This document shows positions 1 through 8,549 of a DNA stretch of 64,000 bases, in pieces. The notes under the pieces were generated by a model. That model did not search any database. It worked only from the letters and a program-made list of their open reading frames with translations, and was not told where the DNA came from. The position numbers were made by a program, and so were the translations under genes. Where the stretch lies: contig CAJKLD010000001.1 in NCBI GenBank assembly GCA_905200645.1, positions 62,001 through 126,000 on the forward strand. Reading direction: 5' to 3'. The DNA comes from an uncultured Phascolarctobacterium sp. (GTDB taxonomy: Bacteria; Bacillota; Negativicutes; Acidaminococcales; Acidaminococcaceae). Each line of letters begins with the position of its first letter. Within the stretch, counting starts at the first letter, position 1.

Positions 1-1
1 T

Positions 2-1252
2 AAGGTAGGCGCCTTCGCTTTAGGCGGCGCTGCGGTACTGGCAGGAATTATTACCTTTATGGGAGCGTTTTCCTTTGGCAAAAACGGTTATGAGCTGCGC
101 ATTGATTATCCTCAGGTTAGCGGGTTAATGCCAGGACATGTGGTACGCTATGCAGGCGTACAGGTAGGTACGGTGAAAAAGCTCAATGTTGCTCCTGATA
201 AAATAGAAGTTATTGCCGAAATCGATGATAATATAAAAATACCGCAGGGTTCTGTATTTACCATTGCTGCCGATGGCATTATGGGCGAAAAATTTGTCAG
301 CATTGTGCCGCCTAATAAGCAGGGTAAAGGCTTTATTGCTGAAGGCAGTAATGTGCAGGGTGTTCCCGGCGGAGGCATGGAAGAATTTTTTGCTAATTCC
401 GGTGATTTGGTAACGCGCATGGAAAATATCGTTACTGCTTTTGAAAATGTTTTTGGCGATAAAGAAGTTCAGCAATCCATGAAAGCCGGCTTTAAAAATA
501 TGCAGGGCATTACGGAAAACATGAATATCTTCACAAAGGTTATGGCTGATGTAGCAGTGGCTAATCAACAGGATGTTACGCAGATGGTGCATCAGATTAG
601 TGAACTTTCGCAGCGGATGAACGCTACTGCCGGTTATGTCGAAAGTATTATGCAGGGCGTGGACAGTAACGGTGAAACGGGACGTAATATGGCCTCTATT
701 GTTAAGAATATGGCAGATACTACCCAGCGTATGGAAAATATTGTGCAGATGCTGGAAAGCGTAGCGCAGGATCCGGTGACGCAGCAATCACTGAAAGAGA
801 CCTTAGTCAATGTTAAGGAAACCAGCGCTAAAGCCAATAAATTGATGGGAACCTTAAGTGATGCCAAAATTTCCGCTGATGCAGGTTATACTATGAAGGG
901 GCACGATTGGCGCGGGAATTTAGGCGTAACTCTTACGCCAAGCGATACGGCTTTTTTGTATATGGGAGGCTATGATATTGGCGAAGCTAATAAATTTGAT
1001 GTGATTATGGGGCGTAAACTGGGCAATGCTGCCGTAAGTATGGGAGCTATGCAAGGAGAATTCGGCGTAGGCTTGAGCTATGATTTGAGTAAGGATTTTA
1101 AGCTGTATTCCCAAGTTTATGATTTTGACGACACCAAGGTGCGCGTAGGCGGCGAACTGCGTCTGACAGATAGTTTTTCTCTTTACGGTGAAACTATGGA
1201 TGTGCGCGGCAGTAAAAGAGATGCTTATATGGGCGTAAGAACATATTTCTAA
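2..1252 (+). CDS. mlaD: MlaD/MCE-family lipid transport protein, 5' end outside window
   Basis: Periplasmic lipid-binding component of an Mla-type phospholipid trafficking system, anchored in the inner membrane. The reading frame is open to the left window edge, so the gene starts outside; an ATG at 59 lies inside the membrane segment and is not the likely start. Visible order: a hydrophobic anchor (window bases 2-75), the MCE domain (roughly codons 25-110), a long Met/Gln/Asn-rich helical region, then a C-terminal stretch of alternating short beta strands ending in Phe, as outer-membrane barrel proteins do. In Veillonella parvula MlaD has been described as bridging the envelope with its own C-terminal barrel; the same architecture is inferred here. 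The mlaE/mlaF partners would lie upstream. Function is firm, the barrel is inference. Confidence 0.88.
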   Translation, partial: KVGAFALGGAAVLAGIITFMGAFSFGKNGYELRIDYPQVSGLMPGHVVRYAGVQVGTVKKLNVAPDKIEVIAEIDDNIKIPQGSVFTIAADGIMGEKFVSIVPPNKQGKGFIAEGSNVQGVPGGGMEEFFANSGDLVTRMENIVTAFENVFGDKEVQQSMKAGFKNMQGITENMNIFTKVMADVAVANQQDVTQMVHQISELSQRMNATAGYVESIMQGVDSNGETGRNMASIVKNMADTTQRMENIVQMLESVAQDPVTQQSLKETLVNVKETSAKANKLMGTLSDAKISADAGYTMKGHDWRGNLGVTLTPSDTAFLYMGGYDIGEANKFDVIMGRKLGNAAVSMGAMQGEFGVGLSYDLSKDFKLYSQVYDFDDTKVRVGGELRLTDSFSLYGETMDVRGSKRDAYMGVRTYF

Positions 1253-1273
1253 GGCTTGTTACATAAATTTCAT

Positions 1274-1302
1274 TTGACAATTTCGGGTAAAGAAAATATA
1301 AT
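1274..1302 (+). promoter_or_regulatory. Consensus sigma-A promoter for the tolC-type gene
   Basis: TTGACA at 1274-1279 and TATAAT at 1297-1302 with a 17-bp spacer: both hexamers are perfect. Transcription would start near 1309, about 40 bases before the ATG at 1348. Confidence 0.85.
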
Positions 1303-1311
1303 TTTTGTATA

Positions 1312-1327
1312 CTGACTGATTAGTCAG
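1312..1327. promoter_or_regulatory. Palindrome over the tolC start site, candidate operator
   Basis: CTGACT-GATT-AGTCAG is a 6+6 inverted repeat with a 4-base centre. It lies just downstream of the predicted transcription start of a perfect consensus promoter, where a bound repressor would block transcription. Size and placement suit a TetR-type repressor of an efflux channel gene; no such regulator gene is in the window, so its identity is inference. Confidence 0.55.
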
Positions 1328-1347
1328 AACTGATTGGAGGTTTCCTG

Positions 1348-2718
1348 ATGACTAGAAATATATTTAATAAACGCTTTTTGGCGCTGTCCGCGGCAATTAC
1401 TATGTTGATGAGTCAGTCCGCCTTTGCCGGCGAAACAGTAGAGCTTAATTTGCAGGACGCTATGGAACGCGCTTTTAATACCAATCCGGCGATTACTATT
1501 GCCGGTTATGAACGCGACAGCGCTCGCGCCAATTATAATGCTGCCCGTCAAAGCCGTGGTATTTCTATCAGCGGCACCCATAGAACCAACCGCAGCGGCT
1601 ACGACGATGGTAGTTGGCTTGACGATAAGTTTACTAAACAAATAGGGAATACCCATGCCAACGGCTTGAGCGCCAGTATGCCTCTTTATACCGGCGGTAA
1701 ATTAAGCGGCACCATTAAGCAGGCTAAGGCAGGTTATCTGATTTCCGAGCAGGGCGTACAGAAAGCGTATAACGATATGCGCTCCACTGTTACTAACGGT
1801 TATTTCGGTATGCTGCAGGCTGATAATATGCAGAAACTGGGACGCGAATCCGTAGACCGTTTGACCGACCATTTAAAAAACGTACAGGCTCAATATGATG
1901 TAGGCGTTGTTGCCAGAGTGGACGTACTGCGCAGCCAGGTAGAGCTGGCCAATGCTAAACAGAGCTTAATTCAGGCAGAAAATGCCTATCAAATCGCCGA
2001 AGCTAACTTAAATAAAATTGTTGGTCTGCCCATGGATACGCAGCTAAAGCTGGATGATATTCTTGTATATAGTCCATATGAAAAAGATTTGCCCTATTGT
2101 CTAAATTATGCGGCTGACCATCGTCCGGAGCTGGAACAGGCAAAGCAAAATGTAGAAGCTGCTAAAGGCGCTCTGCGTGTAGCTATTTCCGGGCATATGC
2201 CGCAGGTTGCTGCCGTAGCCGAGCAGAACTGGAGCGATAAGAACTGGCCCGGCGATGAAAACGGTAACTGGGGCGTAGGTGTAACCGTTAATTTGAATAT
2301 TTTTGATACAGGCGTTACCAATTCTAAAATTCATGGCGCGGAGGCAGATTTAGCTAAGGCTCATGAAAATTATCGCGATGCTGTGGATGTAGTAAACTTA
2401 GATGTACGCACCAATTATTTGGGCTTGCGTGAGGCTGAAAAACGTATTGATACCACTCATTTGGCAGTATCTCAGGCCGAAGAAGATTATCGTATTGCAC
2501 AGCTGCGCTATATGAACGGCGTTGGCACTAACACCGACGTTTTGGACGCGCAGGTTGCTTTAACTGACGCTAAAACCAATTACTTAAAGGCTCTTTACGA
2601 CTACAATACCTGCAAGACCGATCTGGAAACTGCTATCGGCGTACCTATGCAGTTCCCTTCTAAAATAGTAGTTGATCCTAGGGTTACAGAGGCAGAAGAA
2701 GCTGCCAACAGCAAATAA
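1348..2718 (+). CDS. TolC-family outer-membrane efflux channel
   Basis: Outer-membrane channel subunit for efflux or type I secretion; TolC-family proteins trimerise into a barrel plus a periplasmic alpha-helical tunnel. The 456-aa product has a signal peptide ending in SAFA (about residue 27), followed by two repeated OEP segments rich in long heptad-like helices (about 35-230 and 240-440), with the typical NY.GL/NYLKALYDYN-like repeats. Start: ATG 1348 follows a GGAGG at 1336-1340 with good spacing. It has its own strong promoter and candidate operator, and a terminator follows, so it is monocistronic. No inner-membrane pump or adaptor gene is adjacent, so the substrate cannot be told from context. 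Family certain, substrate unknown. Confidence 0.9.
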   Translation: MTRNIFNKRFLALSAAITMLMSQSAFAGETVELNLQDAMERAFNTNPAITIAGYERDSARANYNAARQSRGISISGTHRTNRSGYDDGSWLDDKFTKQIGNTHANGLSASMPLYTGGKLSGTIKQAKAGYLISEQGVQKAYNDMRSTVTNGYFGMLQADNMQKLGRESVDRLTDHLKNVQAQYDVGVVARVDVLRSQVELANAKQSLIQAENAYQIAEANLNKIVGLPMDTQLKLDDILVYSPYEKDLPYCLNYAADHRPELEQAKQNVEAAKGALRVAISGHMPQVAAVAEQNWSDKNWPGDENGNWGVGVTVNLNIFDTGVTNSKIHGAEADLAKAHENYRDAVDVVNLDVRTNYLGLREAEKRIDTTHLAVSQAEEDYRIAQLRYMNGVGTNTDVLDAQVALTDAKTNYLKALYDYNTCKTDLETAIGVPMQFPSKIVVDPRVTEAEEAANSK

Positions 2719-2735
2719 AATATTTTTAAGCTTTG

Positions 2736-2766
2736 ACGCCTGCGGCATAATGTCGCAGGCGTTTTT
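2736..2766 (+). terminator. Intrinsic terminator after the tolC-type gene
   Basis: Perfect 9-bp stem ACGCCTGCG/CGCAGGCGT (2736-2744 with 2754-2762), 9-nt loop, then TTTT. Confidence 0.85.
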
Positions 2767-2871
2767 ATGCGCGGTAAAAAAGCATAAGAAAATTTTTTGT
2801 CTTTACAGGAAGATAGGAGAGTATGTCGAAGTAATATAAGTCGAAGTATTTTTTACTAAAAGCAAAGAGTT

Positions 2872-2889
2872 GTGACATACTTTTGTCAC
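2872..2889. promoter_or_regulatory. Inverted repeat upstream of tamB
   Basis: GTGACA-N6-TGTCAC, a perfect 6-bp inverted repeat 32 bases before the chosen tamB start. Just upstream the motif GTCGAAGTA occurs twice, about 15 bases apart. It could be an operator or a small leader hairpin. No clear promoter hexamers were found around it. Confidence 0.35.
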
Positions 2890-2921
2890 GAATACTTGGT
2901 AAAATAAAAATGGTGACTTAT

Positions 2922-5900
2922 ATGAAAAAATATTTTAGATTTATAGCTGTTCTTGTTATGCTGCTCAGTGCAGGCTATATCTTTTTAGTGCGTACCGTAA
3001 TGCCGAATTATATACGTCAAGTATTACCGCAGGCAGAAAGCTTAGCTTCCGGTTTTATCAACGGTAAAATATCCATTGGTGAGTTAACTTGGAATGGCGG
3101 GTTAAGCGCAGAAATAGGCAATATTGTAATTGAGGACGATAAAGGAATCAAAGTAGCGGAAGTTCCCCGGACTATTGTACATCTGCGTCCTTGGCTGGCG
3201 CTGGATAAGGGCGTTAAAGCTATAAGCAGGGTGGAGCTTATGCGTCCGCGCGTCTTTCTTGTGATGAATGCCAATAAGCAGTGGAATATGCAGAATTTGC
3301 TGAAACCGTCAGATTCGGAGGAAACACCTTTTTATGGAACGCTGGAAATCTCTGACGGACAGCTGCATATTGCTATGCCGCAGGGTAAGTGGGATGTAAA
3401 TGTGGCAGGTACTGTTAACGGCGGCGCTAATCCTAAATTTGCGGTAAATCTGCGTTTAGGCAGCGGTGTTGATAAACTGCAAGTTCAGGGATTGGTGACC
3501 ACGAAAGGCGAAGGACGCCTGGAGTTAAAGAGCGACCGGTTTGACTTGGCTCCGTATGCTTCGTTGGCAGAGTATTTTGCTAAGATTAACGATTTACAAG
3601 GCGGCTTAGAAAAATTAGCGCTGTTATATGTAAACGAAAACGGGCACAAAAGCTTTTCCGGCGAAGCGTCTATAAAAGGGGTTCAGGGGAAAAAGCAGCT
3701 TGCGGGCGCAGAGCATATGGTGCGCCTAGATGGTTTAGTGCGCGCTCATGACAATATTATAGTAATAAGCGGCTTGGACGCAGCTGTTGACGGTAACAAA
3801 CTGCATCTTGAGGGCAAAGCTGATCTGCGTGATACGGATAATCCTAAAGGCAAAGGCGTGTTGTCGGCAGCTAAATTAGAGTATGACGGATATAGTTTGG
3901 AAAAGCTGCGCATTCCGTTTAACGGCACTAAGGAACAGCTAGTCTTAGAGTCTGTCAGCGCCGAATATGGCGGCGGTAAGCTTACCGGCAACGGTACTTA
4001 CAGTATTGGCGAAGAAGTTTTAGCTGCTGATTTGCAAATAGATAAGGTTACTCATGCCGTATCGGGTAATTCGCGGGATAACGTACATATTGACGCTAAG
4101 CTGGCTATGCTGCTGAAAATTGCTAAGGACGGCTTGAAGGTACATGCGGCTGCTGATACTATGAATTTACGTTGGCGTAGCTTGAAAGTTGATAAAATGA
4201 GCTTGGACGCTTCTTATGATGATGGGACTTTGCTGCTGAATCATTTCAGCGCCTTTGCCGGAGATACGGGTAACTTGCTGGTTAGTGGCAGCGTAAAAGA
4301 TGACGGCAGCATGCAGCTTCAGGGACGCATGACTGAGTTTCCTATTCATCCGCTTTTGGATGTGGTTTCTGAACAAGACGGCAACGGACTGTGTTCGACT
4401 GGTTTCAGTATTAGCGGCAGATTGGATGCGCCTGAATTTGCCGGCGTAATTCAACTAACGCAGGCCGAGTTTTTACAGCAAAAAATTAAAGAAGCACATG
4501 GCTTTGTAAGCCTTAAGGATAAGCTTGTAACGATTAAAAATTTTCAGGCTGATATGGAGCAGGGCTATCACATCCTCAGCGGCAGTGTTGATTTGCGCGG
4601 CGAGGAGCCTTACGTAGATTTAGCGGTGGAAACTGACGGCGTGCGCATAGAGCCCATTATGCGTTTGCTGCTTAATAAAGAGGAAGCTCCGGTAACAGGA
4701 AATTTGCGTAATATGATGCAGATAACTGGTCCCGTAAGTAAGCCTTCGGTTTATGGCGAAGTACACGCTACCGACGGCAGCGCTGTCAAGCAGCTGTTTA
4801 ACAGCGTGGCCGGGCGCTATATGTATGATAAAGGTAATCTTTATCTAAAAGATTTTTTAATCAATGCCTTTTATTCCCGCGTTTTGTTAAACGGTACTAT
4901 GACGGAAGCCGGCAGTCTTGATTTTGATTTGGTGGCGAAGGACGTTGATTTAGCGCATCTGCCGATAAAGGACGAAACCGTTGATTTGGAAGGCAAAATT
5001 AATGCTGCGGGACATTTAGGCGGCACGCTGACGGCTCCTGCGTTCCGCGGCGATGTGGACAGCGAAAAAATCTATATCAATGGCGAAGCTTTGACGGAAT
5101 TGTCCGGTACTATAGATGGCAGCGGTCAGGAGCATAACGCGCTGAAGTTATCCTTTAAGCAGCCTTATCGGGATGATCCGTCCAATTACGGTGTTTATAC
5201 TGCCGATGTAAATATGAATTTGGCAGAAAAATTTATTCAAGGCAAGGTACAGATGCTTTGGGGCGATATTGGAGGACTTTTACGCATGGCTCGCATCGAC
5301 TATGACATTAACGGGCAGATGCAGGGCTTGTTAGATTTTTGTCCCCAAGGTAAGGGTAGCGGCTTGAATATTTCTGTTACGGCTGACGACGTAAAAATTC
5401 ATGATTTAGATTACGCGCATATGGTTGCTAAGGGTAATATAAAAAATATGCTGCTGACTTTGGAAGATGTTAAGCTCCAAGAGCAGGAAAACGTTACTGA
5501 TAAAGGTATTATCGCTGTTGGTGGTACCGTGGAGCTGAAAGAGCGTTGGATGAATTTAGAAATGGCTTCTGTGAAAGCTAATCCTGCTATTGTTACTGCG
5601 GTGATGAAAGATCCGCCGGAAATTCATGGTGAAATGGATATGTTAGTGCAGCTGGCAGGTAGCTTCGATGATCCTAATGGTACGGGTTCGTTAGAAATTA
5701 CTAATGGCTCCATAGCCGGTGTAGGTATGGATAAGCTTGTTGCCATGCTATCTTTGAAGGATGACAATATAAAGCTGCATCAGCTGCTGGCAACGAAGGA
5801 TGCCTATGACTTTAAGGCTAATGGTGATATTCCGGTGGACATTTTCCGCGCTAAAGAAAGTCGTCGTAATCCTCGTTCGCAGATGAATATTATTATGGAT

Positions 5901-7217
5901 TTGAACGAAGCGCGTCTGGGTATTCTGCCTGCTATGACTCAATGGGTGGAATGGGGCGTTGGCGACACTCAGGGACAGGTGCGGTTAGCAGGCACGCTTG
6001 AGGAACCGTTGCTGTACGGCTCTTTGAAAATTGCTGACGGCGCCGTAAAAATCAAAAGTCTGGATTCCGTATTGGAAAATATCAATTTGGATGTGGATTT
6101 TCAGGGCAATACGGTATTGCTGCGCAACCTTTCTACTAAGCTGGGCAGGGGCAGCATATCTGCTGACGGCAGCTATGCTTTGCAGACTACGGAGAATGCT
6201 GCGTATAAGCTGCACATTAAAGCAGATAATGCAGAAGTAGCTTCGCAGATTTTCAGCGGTAAAATCAACAGCGAGATAGAAATTTTACCGCAAAAATATC
6301 GCGACCGCCGCAAGATGCAGGGAAATATCCCGCCGCCGTTAGAATACCGTCCGTTGATTAAGGGCAATTTGCGTTTAGACGACGTGGTTGTTAATATGCC
6401 TACCATACCGGAAATGGGTGAAGGCGAAACTAATCTTGGCTTAGACTTACAAGTAGATTTGGGCAAAAAAATACATTTATATAACAGCTATCTCTACGAT
6501 ATTTGGCTTAAAGGCGGCATTAAGGTACAGGGTAGTACGCGTTATCCTGTTATTGATGGTTCAATTAAGGCTGATAAGGGTACCATTACCTATCTGCGTA
6601 CCGATTTTAAGCTGCAGGATGCAGGACTGGTGTGGGTAGAGCCGGGAAGCTTTTTGCCCAATGTAAATTTGGAAAGCACGGCTCGCTTCAGCCGCTACCA
6701 TATTTTCATGAAAATCAATGGCCCTGTGGAAAAAATGGATTTGCAGCTTTCCAGCGACCCGCCTATGGAACGCAATACTATTGTGCGCATGCTTACCTTA
6801 CAACGTGATACTGCCGGCAGCAATGAGGTTACCAGTGAGGATATGAATAACCTTATGACTGTTGGTTTGCAAATGACGGTGTTGGGTGATGTGGAAACTT
6901 GGATTAAGCAGACCTTAGGCTTGGACCAGTTCCGTATTTATACGGGTAAGGTGCGTTCGGGCATTGGCTTTGAAAGCGCTAAAGACCGTTCAATGGATTT
7001 GACGCCGGACGAACGTAGTCAGTATAATGTGTTGGTAAGTAAATATTTAAACAATAATTTTATGTTTGGCTATACTACAAGCTTTGACGCACTTGACAGG
7101 AGCATTTTCGGGCAGTACGATATTAGTAGGCACATGAATATTACTTATTCTAGAAGCTATGAAATGGATTCCGATCCCGAAGATTGGTATGGACTGGAAT
7201 ATAAAATTACTTTCTAA
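2922..7217 (+). CDS. tamB: TamB-like translocation and assembly module protein
   Basis: Very large envelope protein of the AsmA/TamB group, anchored in the inner membrane and spanning the periplasm; family members help assemble outer-membrane proteins or carry phospholipids between membranes. About 1431 aa: an N-terminal membrane segment (about residues 7-27), then many short amphipathic beta strands through the whole length (AsmA-like then DUF490/TamB), with the TamB C-terminal domain over roughly the last 350 residues. Start: ATG 2922 (MKKYFRF) gives a clean signal anchor and has GGTGA 5 bases upstream; TTG 2883 and ATG 2910 are alternatives. A sigma-factor gene follows after 25 bases. The bamA gene is nearby, but no tamA was recognised, so BamA may be its outer-membrane partner (inference). 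Confidence 0.88.
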   Translation: MKKYFRFIAVLVMLLSAGYIFLVRTVMPNYIRQVLPQAESLASGFINGKISIGELTWNGGLSAEIGNIVIEDDKGIKVAEVPRTIVHLRPWLALDKGVKAISRVELMRPRVFLVMNANKQWNMQNLLKPSDSEETPFYGTLEISDGQLHIAMPQGKWDVNVAGTVNGGANPKFAVNLRLGSGVDKLQVQGLVTTKGEGRLELKSDRFDLAPYASLAEYFAKINDLQGGLEKLALLYVNENGHKSFSGEASIKGVQGKKQLAGAEHMVRLDGLVRAHDNIIVISGLDAAVDGNKLHLEGKADLRDTDNPKGKGVLSAAKLEYDGYSLEKLRIPFNGTKEQLVLESVSAEYGGGKLTGNGTYSIGEEVLAADLQIDKVTHAVSGNSRDNVHIDAKLAMLLKIAKDGLKVHAAADTMNLRWRSLKVDKMSLDASYDDGTLLLNHFSAFAGDTGNLLVSGSVKDDGSMQLQGRMTEFPIHPLLDVVSEQDGNGLCSTGFSISGRLDAPEFAGVIQLTQAEFLQQKIKEAHGFVSLKDKLVTIKNFQADMEQGYHILSGSVDLRGEEPYVDLAVETDGVRIEPIMRLLLNKEEAPVTGNLRNMMQITGPVSKPSVYGEVHATDGSAVKQLFNSVAGRYMYDKGNLYLKDFLINAFYSRVLLNGTMTEAGSLDFDLVAKDVDLAHLPIKDETVDLEGKINAAGHLGGTLTAPAFRGDVDSEKIYINGEALTELSGTIDGSGQEHNALKLSFKQPYRDDPSNYGVYTADVNMNLAEKFIQGKVQMLWGDIGGLLRMARIDYDINGQMQGLLDFCPQGKGSGLNISVTADDVKIHDLDYAHMVAKGNIKNMLLTLEDVKLQEQENVTDKGIIAVGGTVELKERWMNLEMASVKANPAIVTAVMKDPPEIHGEMDMLVQLAGSFDDPNGTGSLEITNGSIAGVGMDKLVAMLSLKDDNIKLHQLLATKDAYDFKANGDIPVDIFRAKESRRNPRSQMNIIMDLNEARLGILPAMTQWVEWGVGDTQGQVRLAGTLEEPLLYGSLKIADGAVKIKSLDSVLENINLDVDFQGNTVLLRNLSTKLGRGSISADGSYALQTTENAAYKLHIKADNAEVASQIFSGKINSEIEILPQKYRDRRKMQGNIPPPLEYRPLIKGNLRLDDVVVNMPTIPEMGEGETNLGLDLQVDLGKKIHLYNSYLYDIWLKGGIKVQGSTRYPVIDGSIKADKGTITYLRTDFKLQDAGLVWVEPGSFLPNVNLESTARFSRYHIFMKINGPVEKMDLQLSSDPPMERNTIVRMLTLQRDTAGSNEVTSEDMNNLMTVGLQMTVLGDVETWIKQTLGLDQFRIYTGKVRSGIGFESAKDRSMDLTPDERSQYNVLVSKYLNNNFMFGYTTSFDALDRSIFGQYDISRHMNITYSRSYEMDSDPEDWYGLEYKITF

Positions 7218-7242
7218 AAAATTTGTGGAAGGAGGTGAACAC

Positions 7243-7878
7243 ATGCTGCAAAGCTATTTGGAGGAGCTGCGCAAAACGCCGCTGTTAAAGCCGGAGGAGG
7301 AATATGCTCTGTGGGCGCGGGCTGCTGCCGGGGATATGGCGGCGCATCAGCGCTTGATGACCTCTTATCAGCCTTTAGTTTTTAAAATTGCTTCCGGCTT
7401 TAAGCTGCCGGAAGCAGAGACTATGGAGCTTATTCAAGAGGGTATGGTCGGATTGCTGGAGGCTGCCGAAAGCTATGAATATACTCGCAGGGTAGCTTTC
7501 AGCTTGTTCGCCTCCTACCGTATTAAGGGTAGTATGGTGGACTATCTGCGGCAAAGCAACCATAAAGGCGTTCTTTATTTAGATAGTGAAGTTAGTAAGG
7601 GATTTACTTTAAGTGACGCACTGCCATCCGAGCTGGCTACACCTACGGAATTAACGGAGCAGAAGCTGCTTCAAGAACGGGTGGCGCAGGCTATGGAGCG
7701 GCTGCCGCTTAAAGAGCAGCAGGTTTTGCAGGGCATGTATTTAGATGACCGCCCGGCGCAGGCTGTTGCTGATGCTATTGATGTGAGCTTGGGTCACGTC
7801 TACCGCCTGCAAAAGCAGGGGGTTCGCCGCATTCGTGGTATGCTGTCCCGCTTTATACATGATTTTAATAAGGATTAG
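7243..7878 (+). CDS. Small sigma-70-family RNA polymerase sigma factor
   Basis: A 211-aa alternative sigma factor. A short region 1.2-like start (YLEELRKTPLLKPEEEY) is followed by region 2 (about residues 28-105), containing LIQEGMVGLLEAAESYEY and SLFASYRIKGSMVDYLRQ, and a region 4 helix-turn-helix at the C-terminus (about 150-205, with LPLKEQQVLQGMYL). A full region 3 appears to be missing or very short. Start: ATG 7243 has a perfect GGAGGTG at about 7230; an in-frame ATG at 7159 would overlap tamB and has no such site. It is translationally close to tamB and sits inside the outer-membrane cluster, upstream of an anchored protein and bamA. It may control envelope genes (inference); its target promoters are unknown. 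Confidence 0.85.
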   Translation: MLQSYLEELRKTPLLKPEEEYALWARAAAGDMAAHQRLMTSYQPLVFKIASGFKLPEAETMELIQEGMVGLLEAAESYEYTRRVAFSLFASYRIKGSMVDYLRQSNHKGVLYLDSEVSKGFTLSDALPSELATPTELTEQKLLQERVAQAMERLPLKEQQVLQGMYLDDRPAQAVADAIDVSLGHVYRLQKQGVRRIRGMLSRFIHDFNKD

Positions 7879-7994
7879 CAGAAAAAATAAATAGAAGAAT
7901 TTAGTACAGATACAACGTAAAACGGCGTAAATTATAGAAAATCAAATTAAATTTGCGCTAATCGCGATAAATACCCTGTTAAGATTTGTCTGTA

Positions 7995-8023
7995 TTGACG
8001 ATTTTAATTAGTATAGTTGTAAT
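7995..8023 (+). promoter_or_regulatory. Promoter upstream of the anchored protein and bamA
   Basis: TTGACG at 7995-8000 and TGTAAT at 8018-8023 with a 17-bp spacer, about 20 bases before the AAAGGAGG ribosome site of the gene at 8047. It suggests bamA and its neighbours can be transcribed separately from tamB. Confidence 0.6.
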
Positions 8024-8046
8024 TATCAACCAAAGGAGGCAGGAGC

Positions 8047-8529
8047 ATGGCGCAGCCAAGTCAGTCTTTGTTTAGGCGTATTCGCTGTATTAAAAGCAGC
8101 TTAGATAGTGCAGAACAAAGCTTTTTGGACAATCAGGATATACGCGGCGAACTGGATTTGATGCTGGCGGAAGCAGAGCTTAAAAACCTGCGTAAAAAAA
8201 AGGATGTTCCTTGGAATTGGAGCAGGCATTTATTTGCTGTGTGCGCAGCTGTGCTTTTGGTTCTATCAGGCTTTGGCGGCTGGTATTTTGCTAAGGGTCA
8301 TTATAAGCATAGCCAGACAGCCGCTTCCGGTGCAGCTGTTCCAATGACAGCCATAGAACAAACAAAAAAATTACCAACTCAGCCAGCGGTAAAAGTTGAA
8401 CCGCAGGTGCAGAGACAAGTTATGCCTGAAACTGCGGCTAATATAAAGCAGGCGCAGGTTACCATATCTAAAGCCGATATGCACAAGCTTGTGCAGTCAG
8501 CAAGAGCAGAGCTTAGCAATTCTAAATAA
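8047..8529 (+). CDS. Single-pass membrane-anchored protein, unknown function
   Basis: A 160-aa protein I do not recognise. Residues 1-55 are polar and charged (cytoplasmic by the positive-inside pattern RKKKDVPWNWSR), one transmembrane helix spans about 58-80, and the remaining 80 residues are low-complexity Ala/Gln/Thr/Val-rich, probably periplasmic. It lies between a sigma-factor gene and bamA. That topology and position recall anti-sigma factors, and the N-terminal region could in principle bind the sigma factor, but no ZAS or other anti-sigma motif is visible. Start ATG 8047 follows AAAGGAGGCAGGAGC. The bamA ribosome site begins 3 bases after its stop. Confidence 0.7.
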   Translation: MAQPSQSLFRRIRCIKSSLDSAEQSFLDNQDIRGELDLMLAEAELKNLRKKKDVPWNWSRHLFAVCAAVLLVLSGFGGWYFAKGHYKHSQTAASGAAVPMTAIEQTKKLPTQPAVKVEPQVQRQVMPETAANIKQAQVTISKADMHKLVQSARAELSNSK

Positions 8530-8549
8530 ATCGGAGGAGGACTTCATTG

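Noticed and set aside
125..787. 220-codon minus-strand open frame inside mlaD
   Set aside because: It is antisense to a gene with clear MCE homology, lacks a ribosome site and gives His/Asn-rich non-protein-like sequence. Similar antisense frames at 18022-18525, 20932-21435, 26437-26898, 28158-28712, 36109-36603 and 37696-38223 were rejected for the same reason.
2871..2889. CRP/FNR-type site before tamB
   Set aside because: TGTGA and TCAC half-sites are present, but 10 bases apart instead of 6, so a standard CRP-like dimer site is not formed.
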